From the NCBI GenBank assembly GCA_040002995.1, contig JBDUDK010000085.1, forward strand, positions 1 to 29,553: DNA of 29,553 nt. The letters run 5' to 3'. The stretch comes from JBDUDK01 sp040002995. GTDB lineage: Bacteria; Actinomycetota; Acidimicrobiia; Acidimicrobiales; Ilumatobacteraceae. The translations under genes were made by a program, and so were the position numbers. Below, in pieces: positions 7,707 to 14,922 of this stretch (the stretch's first letter is position 1; each line of letters starts with the position of its first letter). The notes below the pieces were generated by a model that was not told the origin of the DNA, ran no database searches, and worked only from the letters and a program-made list of their open reading frames with translations.

Positions 7707-8098
7707 AGGCGGCAGGCGGGGTGGTCTGGCGCCTTGGCACAGGCGGCCTCGAGGTGTTGTTGGTGCACCGGCCGCGCTACGACGACTGGTCATTCCCGAA
7801 GGGCAAGCTCGATCCCGCGGACGCCAACGAGGAAATGTGCGCGGTGCGCGAGGTTCGCGAGGAAACCGGGCTCGAGGTTGCGGTCGGGCCTGAGCTTCCG
7901 GGCGTGAGCTACACCGACAATCGGGGCCGGCCCAAGGCGGTGCGGTACTGGGCCATGACACCGGTCGAGGGCGCGTTCGCGGCGAACGCGGAGGTCGACG
8001 CGGCCGAATGGCTCACTCCCGAGCTCGCGGCCCAGCGCCTCAGCTATGGCCACGACCGGCGGGTGCTCGACGCCATGCTTGAGGCCATCGACGGCTGA
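7691..8098 (+). CDS. Nudix hydrolase, MutT1-like
   Basis: Nudix enzymes cleave nucleoside diphosphate-linked substrates. This 135-aa protein has the mycobacterial MutT1-like opening (AAGGVVWR, HRPRYDDWSFPKGKLD) and a Nudix box ending REVREETGL. The box is one residue longer than G-x5-E-x7-RE, with Asp where the first Glu would align. The C-terminal histidine phosphatase domain of mycobacterial MutT1 is absent. The GTG start overlaps the CHAD gene stop by 16 nt, so the two are translationally coupled and probably co-transcribed with ppk1. Likely substrates are 8-oxo-dGTP or dinucleoside polyphosphates; the sequence does not decide between them. Confidence 0.88.
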   Translation: MADVVKAAGGVVWRLGTGGLEVLLVHRPRYDDWSFPKGKLDPADANEEMCAVREVREETGLEVAVGPELPGVSYTDNRGRPKAVRYWAMTPVEGAFAANAEVDAAEWLTPELAAQRLSYGHDRRVLDAMLEAIDG

Positions 8099-8120
8099 AA
8101 AAGGCCAGCCTTCGGCGGCT

Positions 8121-8138
8121 GTTCACCTGCCGTTCACC
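8121..8138 (+). promoter_or_regulatory. PHO box upstream of pstS
   Basis: GTTCACC is repeated exactly at 8121-8127 and 8132-8138, an 11-bp period. This matches the actinobacterial PhoP/RegX3 binding repeat. It lies 31 bp upstream of a TAGGTT hexamer (8170-8175) that could be the -10; no good -35 exists between them, as expected for an activator-dependent promoter. Confidence 0.82.
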
Positions 8139-8169
8139 CGTACACAAGAGGCTGTCCATCTCGTCTCCC

Positions 8170-8175
8170 TAGGTT
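8170..8175 (+). promoter_or_regulatory. Possible pstS -10 element (TAGGTT)
   Basis: TAGGTT sits 8 nt before an in-frame ATG at 8184 and upstream of AAGGAG (8195-8200), which serves GTG at 8211. Transcription starting near 8182-8184 would allow either a leaderless ATG start or the Shine-Dalgarno-led GTG start. Confidence 0.45.
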
Positions 8176-8210
8176 GCCAGCGAATGACAACCACAAGGAG
8201 ACAACGACAG

Positions 8211-9365
8211 GTGAAGACCACCAAGGCCGTTACTGCCGTCCTGGCGGGTTCGTTGGCGTTCGCCCTCATTGCCGGCGCCTGCGGGAGCAGCAAGTCCAAC
8301 ACGGCCGCGACGACGGCGGCCGGGGAAACCTCGAGTTCTGCCGCCATTGACACCACCGCAGCCACGACGCCCGCCACAACCGCAGTGCCTACCCCTGACC
8401 TCAAGGCGACGCTCAACTCGTCGGGCTCGACCTTTGCCAAGGTCTACATGGAAGAGGCCATCGCGGACTTCACGGCGACGAACAGCGGTGTGACCATCAA
8501 CTACGGCGCGGGCGGCTCAGGGAAGGGCCGGCAGGATCTCGCCGATCAGGTCACTGACTTCGCTGCCTCTGACTCACCTATTCCTGCCGCCGATATGGGC
8601 AAGTTCAAAGGTGGCGACGTGCTGTATTTCCCCATCGTCGTCGCGCCGATCACGTTGTCCTACAACCTCGGCGTCGACAAGCTGCAGCTCAGCCCGGACA
8701 CGATTGCCAAAATCTTCCAGCGCCAGATCAAGAAGTGGAACGACGCGGCGATCGCCGCCGACAATCCCGGTGTCACGCTGCCGAGCACCGACATCGTCGT
8801 GGCGCACCGCTCCGACTCGTCGGGCACCACCGACAACTTCACGAAGTTCCTGGATAGGGCGGCGGGTGCCAGTGGCAGTGGGGCGTGGACCCTGAAGAGC
8901 GGCTCGACCGTCGAGTGGCCCACCGATACGCAAGCCGGTAACGGCAACGCCGGCGTGGCCCAGATCATTCAGGGAACGACCGGTGCGATCGGCTATGTCG
9001 ACCTGGCCGACGCGAAGAGCCTCGACTTGAAGTTCGCCGCGGTGAAGAACAAGGCGGGGAAGTTCGTTGAGCCCACACTCGACGGGGCCTCAGCCGCCGC
9101 GGCGGGCACCACCGTCAACCCCGATCTGACCTTCAGCGCGCCGTGGGCCGACGGCGACGGCGCCTACCCCATCACGGCGCAGGCGTTCATCCTCGTCTAC
9201 AAGAAGCAGACCGATAAGGACAAGGGATTGGCCACGGAGGCGTTCATCCGGTACCTGCTCGGCGACGGTCAACAGATCACCACCGACTTGAACTACGGCC
9301 CGGTGCCCGCTGACCTCGTCACCAAGGAGATCGCCCAGCTCGATTCCATCGAGCTGCCCGCTTGA
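8211..9365 (+). CDS. pstS: Phosphate ABC transporter substrate-binding lipoprotein PstS
   Basis: PstS captures inorganic phosphate at the cell surface and delivers it to PstCA. The N-terminus is a lipoprotein signal: basic KTTK, a hydrophobic stretch, then IAGAC with the lipidated Cys at residue 24. A Thr/Ala/Ser-rich tether (about residues 30-60) follows. The binding domain shows the family blocks LNSSGSTFAKVYMEEAI, GAGGSGKGRQDLADQ, AHRSDSSGTTDNFTKFL and GTTGAIGYVDLADA. GTG at 8211 is chosen for its AAGGAG 10 nt upstream; the in-frame ATG at 8184 would add MTTTRRQRQ. It is led by a PHO box and followed by a hairpin before pstC, so it should be phosphate-repressed and expressed above the other pst genes. 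Confidence 0.96.
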   Translation: MKTTKAVTAVLAGSLAFALIAGACGSSKSNTAATTAAGETSSSAAIDTTAATTPATTAVPTPDLKATLNSSGSTFAKVYMEEAIADFTATNSGVTINYGAGGSGKGRQDLADQVTDFAASDSPIPAADMGKFKGGDVLYFPIVVAPITLSYNLGVDKLQLSPDTIAKIFQRQIKKWNDAAIAADNPGVTLPSTDIVVAHRSDSSGTTDNFTKFLDRAAGASGSGAWTLKSGSTVEWPTDTQAGNGNAGVAQIIQGTTGAIGYVDLADAKSLDLKFAAVKNKAGKFVEPTLDGASAAAAGTTVNPDLTFSAPWADGDGAYPITAQAFILVYKKQTDKDKGLATEAFIRYLLGDGQQITTDLNYGPVPADLVTKEIAQLDSIELPA

Positions 9366-9391
9366 CCGTCGGCCTTCCGCTGCCGGCGCAG

Positions 9392-9417
9392 GTGACGGAG
9401 GCGGTAGCCTCCGTCAC
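9392..9417 (+). terminator. Strong intercistronic hairpin between pstS and pstC
   Basis: GTGACGGAGGC and GCCTCCGTCAC form a perfect 11-bp stem around a GGTA loop. Only a single TGT follows, so it is unlikely to be a full intrinsic terminator. An mRNA-stabilising or partially terminating element giving more PstS than PstCAB is the likely role. Confidence 0.7.
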
Positions 9418-9453
9418 TGTCGTCGGTCGGCGCCCCTCGGAGGACCTGCTTCC

Positions 9454-10419
9454 GTGAGTTCACAGCCCGAGGCCATGGCCCCGGTTGATTTCCGCAGCAA
9501 GGGCGGACTCGCCGATCGCGTGTTCAAGGGCACAACGGTCGCGGCCGGCGCGCTCGTGCTCGGCGTTCTCACCCTGATCGCCGCGGTCATGATCAGCAAG
9601 GCGTGGCCCGCGTTTCATGAGATGGGGACGCGCTTCTTTACGTCGCAACGCTGGTCGCCCCCCGACAAGCAGTTCGGCGCGCTCGCCTTCATCTACGGAA
9701 CAGTCATCAGTTCGGCGATCGCCCTCGTGCTCGCCGTACCCGTGAGCTTGGGTATCGCCTTGTTCGTGACACAAGTGGCACCCCGTCGCGCCCGCCGCCC
9801 GATCGTCTATCTCATGGACCTACTCGCAGTCGTCCCCTCCGTCGTGTTTGGGCTCTGGGGCGTACTCGTGTTCTCGAAACAAGTGAAGGGCTTCTATCAG
9901 AACCTGCACGACGCGCTAGGTGGCGTCCCCCTCATCGGTAGTTTCTTCGGCAGCCCGCAAGGCCGAAGCTTTTTCACTGCGGGCATCATCTTGGCCGTCA
10001 TGATCACGCCGATCATCACGTCGCTCGCTCGAGAAGTCATCGACACGACGCCAGTGCCCGACCGTGAGGGCGCCCTCGCACTCGGGGCCACGCGGTGGGA
10101 GATGATCAGGGGCGCGGTCCTCCCACACTCCAAAGGCGGCATCACGGGCGCCGTGATGCTTGGACTGGGCCGGGCCCTGGGCGAGACGATTGCCGTGGCC
10201 CTCGTGATCGGTTCCTCGCCGCAGATCACGAAGAACCTTTTCGGTTCGGGTGACTCGATGCCCGCCGTGATCGCCAATCAGTGGGGCGACGCGGACAGCT
10301 TGCAGAAGTCCGCGCTCATCGGCTTGGCCGTCACGCTCTTCGCCATCACGATCCTCGTGAACATGGTCGCCAACGCTGTGGTGCAGCGTTCGGCCCGGCG
10401 TAGCCAGGGATTGCGATGA
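9454..10419 (+). CDS. pstC: Phosphate ABC transporter permease PstC
   Basis: One of two membrane subunits of the high-affinity phosphate importer. The 321-aa protein has about six hydrophobic segments, the first at about residues 30-50 (AAGALVLGVLTLIAAVMI). The cytoplasmic EAA loop (ALALGATRWEMIRGAVLPHSKGGI, here in two parts: ALALGATRWEMI and RGAVLPHSKGGI) contacts PstB. PstC-type features are MDLLAVVPSVVFGLWG and GRALGETIAVALVIG. The GTG start follows GGAGG at about 9439-9443. Its stop overlaps the pstA ATG by 4 nt. Regulation is expected from the pstS promoter, modulated by the hairpin upstream. Confidence 0.96.
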   Translation: MSSQPEAMAPVDFRSKGGLADRVFKGTTVAAGALVLGVLTLIAAVMISKAWPAFHEMGTRFFTSQRWSPPDKQFGALAFIYGTVISSAIALVLAVPVSLGIALFVTQVAPRRARRPIVYLMDLLAVVPSVVFGLWGVLVFSKQVKGFYQNLHDALGGVPLIGSFFGSPQGRSFFTAGIILAVMITPIITSLAREVIDTTPVPDREGALALGATRWEMIRGAVLPHSKGGITGAVMLGLGRALGETIAVALVIGSSPQITKNLFGSGDSMPAVIANQWGDADSLQKSALIGLAVTLFAITILVNMVANAVVQRSARRSQGLR

Positions 10420-11321
10420 CCACCATCGATATCGGCGAACCGACCGAACGGGCGTCCGTCGCTGACCGTCTCCGGCCCACCCGCACATGGCGCTCGACGA
10501 AGAGCAACATCATGTCGATCCTGATGGCGTTGTCGCTCGTGGTTGTCGCGATCCCGCTCATCGCCGTCATCGCCACCGTCGTGGGCCGCGGCGCGGGTGT
10601 CATGAGTTGGTCGTTTCTCACGAAGAACATTCCCGCTCGATCACGGCTGCCAGGTCCGGGAATGGGGCCGGCGATCGTCGGCACCTTGATCATCACGGCC
10701 GCGGCCGCGGTCATCGCGGTTCCCCTGGGCATTCTCGGGGCCGTGTACCTGAACGAGTACGGGTCGGCCTCGCCCCTGGCCCGTTTCGTGCGCTTCATGT
10801 CGTACGTCATGACAGGTGTTCCGTCGATTGTGATGGGGCTGTTCATCTATCTGGTGTTCACGCTCCACTACGGCTACGCGGGCGTCGGTGGCTCATTGGC
10901 TCTGGCGTGCCTGATGTTGCCGGTGGTGATCCGCAGCACGGAGGAAATGTTGAGGCTCGTACCGGTCGGTTTGCGCGAGGCCAGTTTCGCCCTGGGCGCC
11001 CGCAAGGGCCGCACCGTGGTCACCGTGGCCCTCCCTGCCGCGCTCCCGGGCGTAGTGAGCGGGTGCCTGTTGGCGGTCGCACGGGCCGCCGGCGAGACCG
11101 CGCCGCTCATCTTCACCATCGGCGTCGTCACGAAGTTGAATGCCAACGTGCTCAATGGCGCGACAACGGCTCTGTCGACTCAGATATTCACGAATGCAAC
11201 GTCGCCGTACTCGGGTGCCCAGGACCGCGCGTGGGGCGCCGCTCTCACGCTGGTGGCCATCGCGTTTGCGTTTACTGTCATCGCCCGTATCGTGACCGCA
11301 CGTTTTGCGGCGAAGAGGTGA
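10416..11321 (+). CDS. pstA: Phosphate ABC transporter permease PstA
   Basis: The second permease of the Pst complex, pairing with PstC. The 301-aa protein has a first membrane helix at about residues 30-52 (SILMALSLVVVAIPLIAVI) and about five more. Family landmarks are GILGAVYLNEYG, the EAA loop REASFALGARKGRTVV and ARAAGETAPLIFT. ATG overlaps the pstC stop (ATGA), so translation is coupled. pstB follows after 5 nt. Confidence 0.96.
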   Translation: MTTIDIGEPTERASVADRLRPTRTWRSTKSNIMSILMALSLVVVAIPLIAVIATVVGRGAGVMSWSFLTKNIPARSRLPGPGMGPAIVGTLIITAAAAVIAVPLGILGAVYLNEYGSASPLARFVRFMSYVMTGVPSIVMGLFIYLVFTLHYGYAGVGGSLALACLMLPVVIRSTEEMLRLVPVGLREASFALGARKGRTVVTVALPAALPGVVSGCLLAVARAAGETAPLIFTIGVVTKLNANVLNGATTALSTQIFTNATSPYSGAQDRAWGAALTLVAIAFAFTVIARIVTARFAAKR

Positions 11322-11326
11322 GGGCA

Positions 11327-12223
11327 ATGTCTCTGCAGGAACAGGAGGCCGGAATGCTCCCCGAGAGCGGCACACGCCAGACGACACCGCGCCGGTTGGT
11401 GGCGTCGGTAGCCGGTGCCGACGCGCTCGACGACGCGGCCGATCCGGTCTTTCGTGCCACGGACCTCACGGTGTACTACGGCAGCTTCCCGGCGATTCGC
11501 GATGTCGATCTCGTGGTGCGGCCCCGAGAGATCACCGCGTTCATCGGTCCGTCGGGGTGCGGCAAGACCACTTTGCTGCGCTGCTTCAACCGGATGAACG
11601 ACTTGATCCCATCGGCCCGTATCACCGGCAGCCTCGCGTTCCACGGGGTAGATCTATACGGCGTGGATGTCTCCCCGACCTCGGTACGACGCCACATCGG
11701 CATGGTGTTTCAAAAGCCGAACCCCTTCCCCAAGAGCATCTACGACAACGTTTCGTTCGGACCCAGAGTGAACGGGACGAAGAAGAAGTCTGAGCTCGAC
11801 GAGATCGTTGAGCGCTCGCTTCGCGGCGCGGCGTTGTGGGACGAAGTCAAGGACCGCCTCAAGGAGTCCGCTCTCGGCCTGTCGGGCGGTCAGCAGCAGC
11901 GCCTGTGTATCGCGCGCGCCATCGCCGTGGAGCCGGAAGTGATTCTTATGGACGAGCCCTGCTCTGCTCTCGACCCGATTGCCACGGCCCGCATCGAGGA
12001 CCTCATGCAGGAGATCAAGGACCGTTACACGATCATCATCGTGACCCACAACATGCAACAGGCGGCCCGTGTCAGCGATCGCACCGCCTTTTTCACGGCC
12101 GAGGTCAGCTCATCCGGCGACACCCGTACCGGGGTACTCGTCGAGTTCGGCCGCACCGACAAGATGTTCTCCAATCCCGACGACAAGCGCACCGAGAACT
12201 ATGTAACCGGGCGCTTCGGATGA
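11327..12223 (+). CDS. pstB: Phosphate ABC transporter ATPase PstB
   Basis: The ATP-hydrolysing subunit of the phosphate importer. The 298-aa protein has Walker A GPSGCGKT (residues 74-81), the Q-loop in VFQKPNPFPKSIYDN, the signature LSGGQQQR, Walker B VILMDEP and the switch His in THN. VFQKPNPFP is diagnostic of PstB rather than other ABC ATPases. A 40-residue, poorly conserved N-terminal extension precedes the ATPase domain, making it longer than the usual 250-260 aa. ATG at 11327 follows GAGGTGAGGG. The stop overlaps the phoU start (ATGA). Confidence 0.96.
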   Translation: MSLQEQEAGMLPESGTRQTTPRRLVASVAGADALDDAADPVFRATDLTVYYGSFPAIRDVDLVVRPREITAFIGPSGCGKTTLLRCFNRMNDLIPSARITGSLAFHGVDLYGVDVSPTSVRRHIGMVFQKPNPFPKSIYDNVSFGPRVNGTKKKSELDEIVERSLRGAALWDEVKDRLKESALGLSGGQQQRLCIARAIAVEPEVILMDEPCSALDPIATARIEDLMQEIKDRYTIIIVTHNMQQAARVSDRTAFFTAEVSSSGDTRTGVLVEFGRTDKMFSNPDDKRTENYVTGRFG

Positions 12224-12912
12224 GCGAGTCCCGCCGCTACTTTCACGGCCAACTGGGTTCGATTCGCGAAGACATGCTCCGGCTGGCGGCGGCCGTACTC
12301 GAAGGTTTGCCTCGCGCCACCGACGCGCTCCTGATGAGCGACCTCGAGGCGATCGAACACATCATCGAAGATGACCACCAGCTCGACGCGCAGGCCCTGC
12401 TGCTCGAGGACCGGTGCTACTCCGTGCTGGCGCTCCAGCAGCCGATGGCGGGCGACCTGCGGTCCATCGTGGCGGCCATCCGGATGATCTCCGAGATCGA
12501 GCGCTCCGGCGACCTCATCGTCAACATCTGTAAGGGCGCCCGGCGCATGTACGGCCAGGAGCTCGATCCCCGGTTGCGGGGGCTGATCGGGCGGATGAGC
12601 GAGCGTGCCCACCAGCTCTACCGGTTCGCGATCGACAGCTACGTGGAATCCGACGCTCCTCTCGCCGCCGCGCTCAACGACATGGACGACGTCCTCGACC
12701 AGCTGCAGAAGGACTTCGTCCAGGCCATCTTCGAATCCCACGCCGCGGGGCGCATCGACCTACAGGTGGCGGTGCAGCTAGCGCTGATTTGCCGCTTCTA
12801 CGAACGCATCGGCGATCATGCGGTCAACATCGGCGAGCGGGTCCGCTACATCGTCACCGGCGCCCTCCCCGAGCACCCCACCGTCAGCTCCGAATCGGGT
12901 TCGTCCCCGTGA
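12220..12912 (+). CDS. phoU: Phosphate signalling regulator PhoU
   Basis: PhoU links the Pst transporter to the sensor kinase and keeps the Pho response off when phosphate is plentiful. The 230-aa all-helical protein has two PhoU repeats, seen as MISEIERSGDLIVNI (first) and FYERIGDHAVNIGERV (second), each carrying the acidic metal-binding motif. It starts MSESRRYFHGQL; the ATG overlaps the pstB stop, and the gene is followed 10 nt later by the sensor kinase gene. The length is normal. Confidence 0.95.
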   Translation: MSESRRYFHGQLGSIREDMLRLAAAVLEGLPRATDALLMSDLEAIEHIIEDDHQLDAQALLLEDRCYSVLALQQPMAGDLRSIVAAIRMISEIERSGDLIVNICKGARRMYGQELDPRLRGLIGRMSERAHQLYRFAIDSYVESDAPLAAALNDMDDVLDQLQKDFVQAIFESHAAGRIDLQVAVQLALICRFYERIGDHAVNIGERVRYIVTGALPEHPTVSSESGSSP

Positions 12913-12922
12913 TCGTTGGTTG

Positions 12923-14158
12923 ATGCCGATGGCGGCCGCGATCGTGCTCACCGCGGCGGTCCTCGTGTTCGTCGTGATCGCGCTCCTCGTGCGCTCGGGG
13001 AGGCGTCGGCTGGCGACGCTTGCGTCGCGTCTCGACCCGGGTGGTTACCCGGCGTCAGCGGCGTTTGGTCTGCGGCACGCGATCGAACGAGTCGAGCGGG
13101 CCGCCGACCATTTCGAGGCCGCCTCTGAGCGGGGCGCGGCCGACGAGGAGCGCTTGCGGCGATCTCTCGAAAGCCTTCCGGAGGGAGTTGTCGTGGCCGA
13201 CAGCACCGGCCGCGTCGTGTTTCGCAATGCCGCGGCGATGCGCATCGGTGGCGCGCATCACACCGACGCGATTGCGGAGCAGAGCGTGCAAGCGAGTATC
13301 CGCCAGGCCCTCGCGAACCGCCCTGGTGACCAGCAGTTCGAACTTCGTGGCCCACCGAGAAAGATGCTGCGCGTGCGAGGGATCCCCGTCGCGGGCACGG
13401 AACCGACATCGGCGGGCGCGCTCATCGTCATCGAGGACGTCACCGAGCGGGTCCGGCTCGAGGCGGCGCGCACTGACTTCGTCACCAACCTGAGCCATGA
13501 GCTGAAGTCGCCCGTTGGCGCCATCTCGCTGCTCGGCGAGACCATCGTGGCGGAGGACGACCTCGACGTGGTGCGCCGGCTCTCGGAGCGCGTCGTCATC
13601 GAGGCGCACAGGGTCTCGCGCGTCGTTGACGACCTGCTGGAGCTCAGCCGTATCGAGCACGACGGCGGCCAGGCCGAGCTCGTGAGCGTCGCATCGGTTG
13701 TGAGCGAAGCGGTAGCCCGTGTCCACGCCCTCGCGGAGCATCGTCGCATCTCTGTTTGCGTCGAGGAATCCGACGCCAGGCTCGAGGTGTACGGCGACCG
13801 TCGCCAGTTGGTGTCGGCGCTGGGCAACCTCGTCGACAACGGGGTCAAGTACTCCCATCTCGGCGGGCGGCTGAAGATCTGGAGCGAGGTGGCAGATGAT
13901 GGCGTCGACGTGAAGGTCCGCGACGAGGGCATTGGCATCCCCAGGACCGACCTCGATCGCATCTTTGAGCGGTTCTACCGTGTCGACCGGGCTCGCAGTC
14001 GCGACACCGGCGGCACCGGTCTGGGCTTGTCGATCGTGCGCCACGTGGCCGTGAACCACCAGGGCAGCATTCTCGTTGAGTCTGAAGAGGGTGTCGGTTC
14101 CACGTTCACGCTCCGGCTTCCGCGCCCTGCTCAAGACGAGGAGGCCGGTCGGTCATGA
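12923..14158 (+). CDS. senX3: Sensor histidine kinase, SenX3/PhoR-like
   Basis: A membrane-anchored sensor that phosphorylates the adjacent response regulator. The 411-aa protein starts with one membrane helix (residues about 3-23). A short linker, a PAS-like domain (about 75-180; ESLPEGVVVADSTGRVVFRN) and the HisKA box NLSHELKSPVG with phospho-acceptor His192 follow. The ATPase domain carries NLVDNGVKYS (N box), DEGIGIP (G1), FERFYRVDRARS (F) and GTGLGLSIV (G2). ATG at 12923 is the first ATG after phoU; there is almost no extracytoplasmic loop, so phosphate status is probably sensed through PhoU/Pst. ATGA overlap with the regulator gene indicates coupling. The name senX3 follows the kinase-box sequence and the RegX3-like partner. 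Confidence 0.9.
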   Translation: MPMAAAIVLTAAVLVFVVIALLVRSGRRRLATLASRLDPGGYPASAAFGLRHAIERVERAADHFEAASERGAADEERLRRSLESLPEGVVVADSTGRVVFRNAAAMRIGGAHHTDAIAEQSVQASIRQALANRPGDQQFELRGPPRKMLRVRGIPVAGTEPTSAGALIVIEDVTERVRLEAARTDFVTNLSHELKSPVGAISLLGETIVAEDDLDVVRRLSERVVIEAHRVSRVVDDLLELSRIEHDGGQAELVSVASVVSEAVARVHALAEHRRISVCVEESDARLEVYGDRRQLVSALGNLVDNGVKYSHLGGRLKIWSEVADDGVDVKVRDEGIGIPRTDLDRIFERFYRVDRARSRDTGGTGLGLSIVRHVAVNHQGSILVESEEGVGSTFTLRLPRPAQDEEAGRS

Positions 14159-14877
14159 ATGCCGTGAGGACGACGGCGGCCACCAGCACCGTGCTCGTGG
14201 TCGAGGACGAGGATTCGTTCATCGAGGCGCTGTCGATCGGGCTGGCGCGCGAGGGCTTCACCGTGCATGCCGCAAAGGACGGCGCACAGGCCCTCGCTCT
14301 GTTCGATAGTTTGAACCCCGACCTCGTGCTGCTCGACGTGATGCTGCCAAAGATGTCTGGCATCGACGTCTGCCGCCAGATACGGCAGCGGTCGAATGTC
14401 CCTATCATCATGGTCACCGCGAAGGGCGCCGAGATCGACACGGTTGTCGGGCTCGAGGTGGGCGCCGACGACTATGTGACGAAGCCCTACCGCCTCCGCG
14501 AGCTCGTCGCCCGTATGCGCGCCGTGCTGCGTCGTGCCCCTCGCGAGGCTGTCGACGGTTCGCCCGATGAGGTCGTCGAAGTCGATGATGTGCGCGTCGA
14601 CCTCGCGCGCCACGAGGTCTTTGTTCGAGGCGAGCAGATGAGCCTGCCGCTCAAGGAGTTCGAACTCCTGGCCCTGCTCCTCGCCCATGCCGGTCGCGTT
14701 CTCACACGAGAGATCCTGATCGACCGTGTGTGGGGAAGCGACTATGTGGGCGATACCAAGACCCTCGATGTGCACATCAAGCGGCTCCGTACCAAGGTGG
14801 AGGCCGACCCTGGTCACCCGTCGCGCATCGTCACCGTGCGCGGTGTTGGCTACAAATACGAGCGCAGCCGCCGCTGA
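14155..14877 (+). CDS. regX3: Response regulator, RegX3-like (OmpR family)
   Basis: A two-domain transcription factor for the phosphate-starvation response. The receiver domain (about residues 12-125) shows VVEDED, phospho-acceptor Asp61 in LVLLDVMLPKMSG, the conserved Thr in IIMVTAKG and Lys in VTKPYRLRELV. The winged-helix domain (about 140-240) contains LPLKEFELLALLLAHAGRVL and VGDTKTLDVHIKRLRTK, close to mycobacterial RegX3. It should bind GTTCACC-type 11-bp repeats such as those before pstS. A weak hairpin (AGCCGC with GCGGCT, 14866-14887) overlaps its 3' end and might help end the transcript. Unlike in mycobacteria as I know them, kinase and regulator lie within the pst cluster. Confidence 0.92.
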   Translation: MNAVRTTAATSTVLVVEDEDSFIEALSIGLAREGFTVHAAKDGAQALALFDSLNPDLVLLDVMLPKMSGIDVCRQIRQRSNVPIIMVTAKGAEIDTVVGLEVGADDYVTKPYRLRELVARMRAVLRRAPREAVDGSPDEVVEVDDVRVDLARHEVFVRGEQMSLPLKEFELLALLLAHAGRVLTREILIDRVWGSDYVGDTKTLDVHIKRLRTKVEADPGHPSRIVTVRGVGYKYERSRR

Positions 14878-14910
14878 AGTCGCGGCTAACGGGCCGTGGC
14901 GGACCGCACC

Positions 14911-14916
14911 TACGAT
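14911..14916 (+). promoter_or_regulatory. Possible -10 element (TACGAT) for the MFS-like gene
   Basis: TACGAT followed 6 nt later by GTG at 14923. The same hexamer and spacing occur before the metalloprotease gene on the minus strand, supporting a leaderless start. Confidence 0.45.
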
Positions 14917-14922
14917 GCGGCC

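Noticed and set aside
10487..11300. Upstream extension of the pstB frame by about 280 codons
   Set aside because: The translation is Arg/His/Gly-rich and overlaps all of pstA; the real PstB starts at 11327.
14866..14887. Hairpin AGCCGC/GCGGCT at the end of the response regulator gene
   Set aside because: Six-bp stem with a 10-nt loop and no T-tract, overlapping the stop codon; too weak to list as a terminator.
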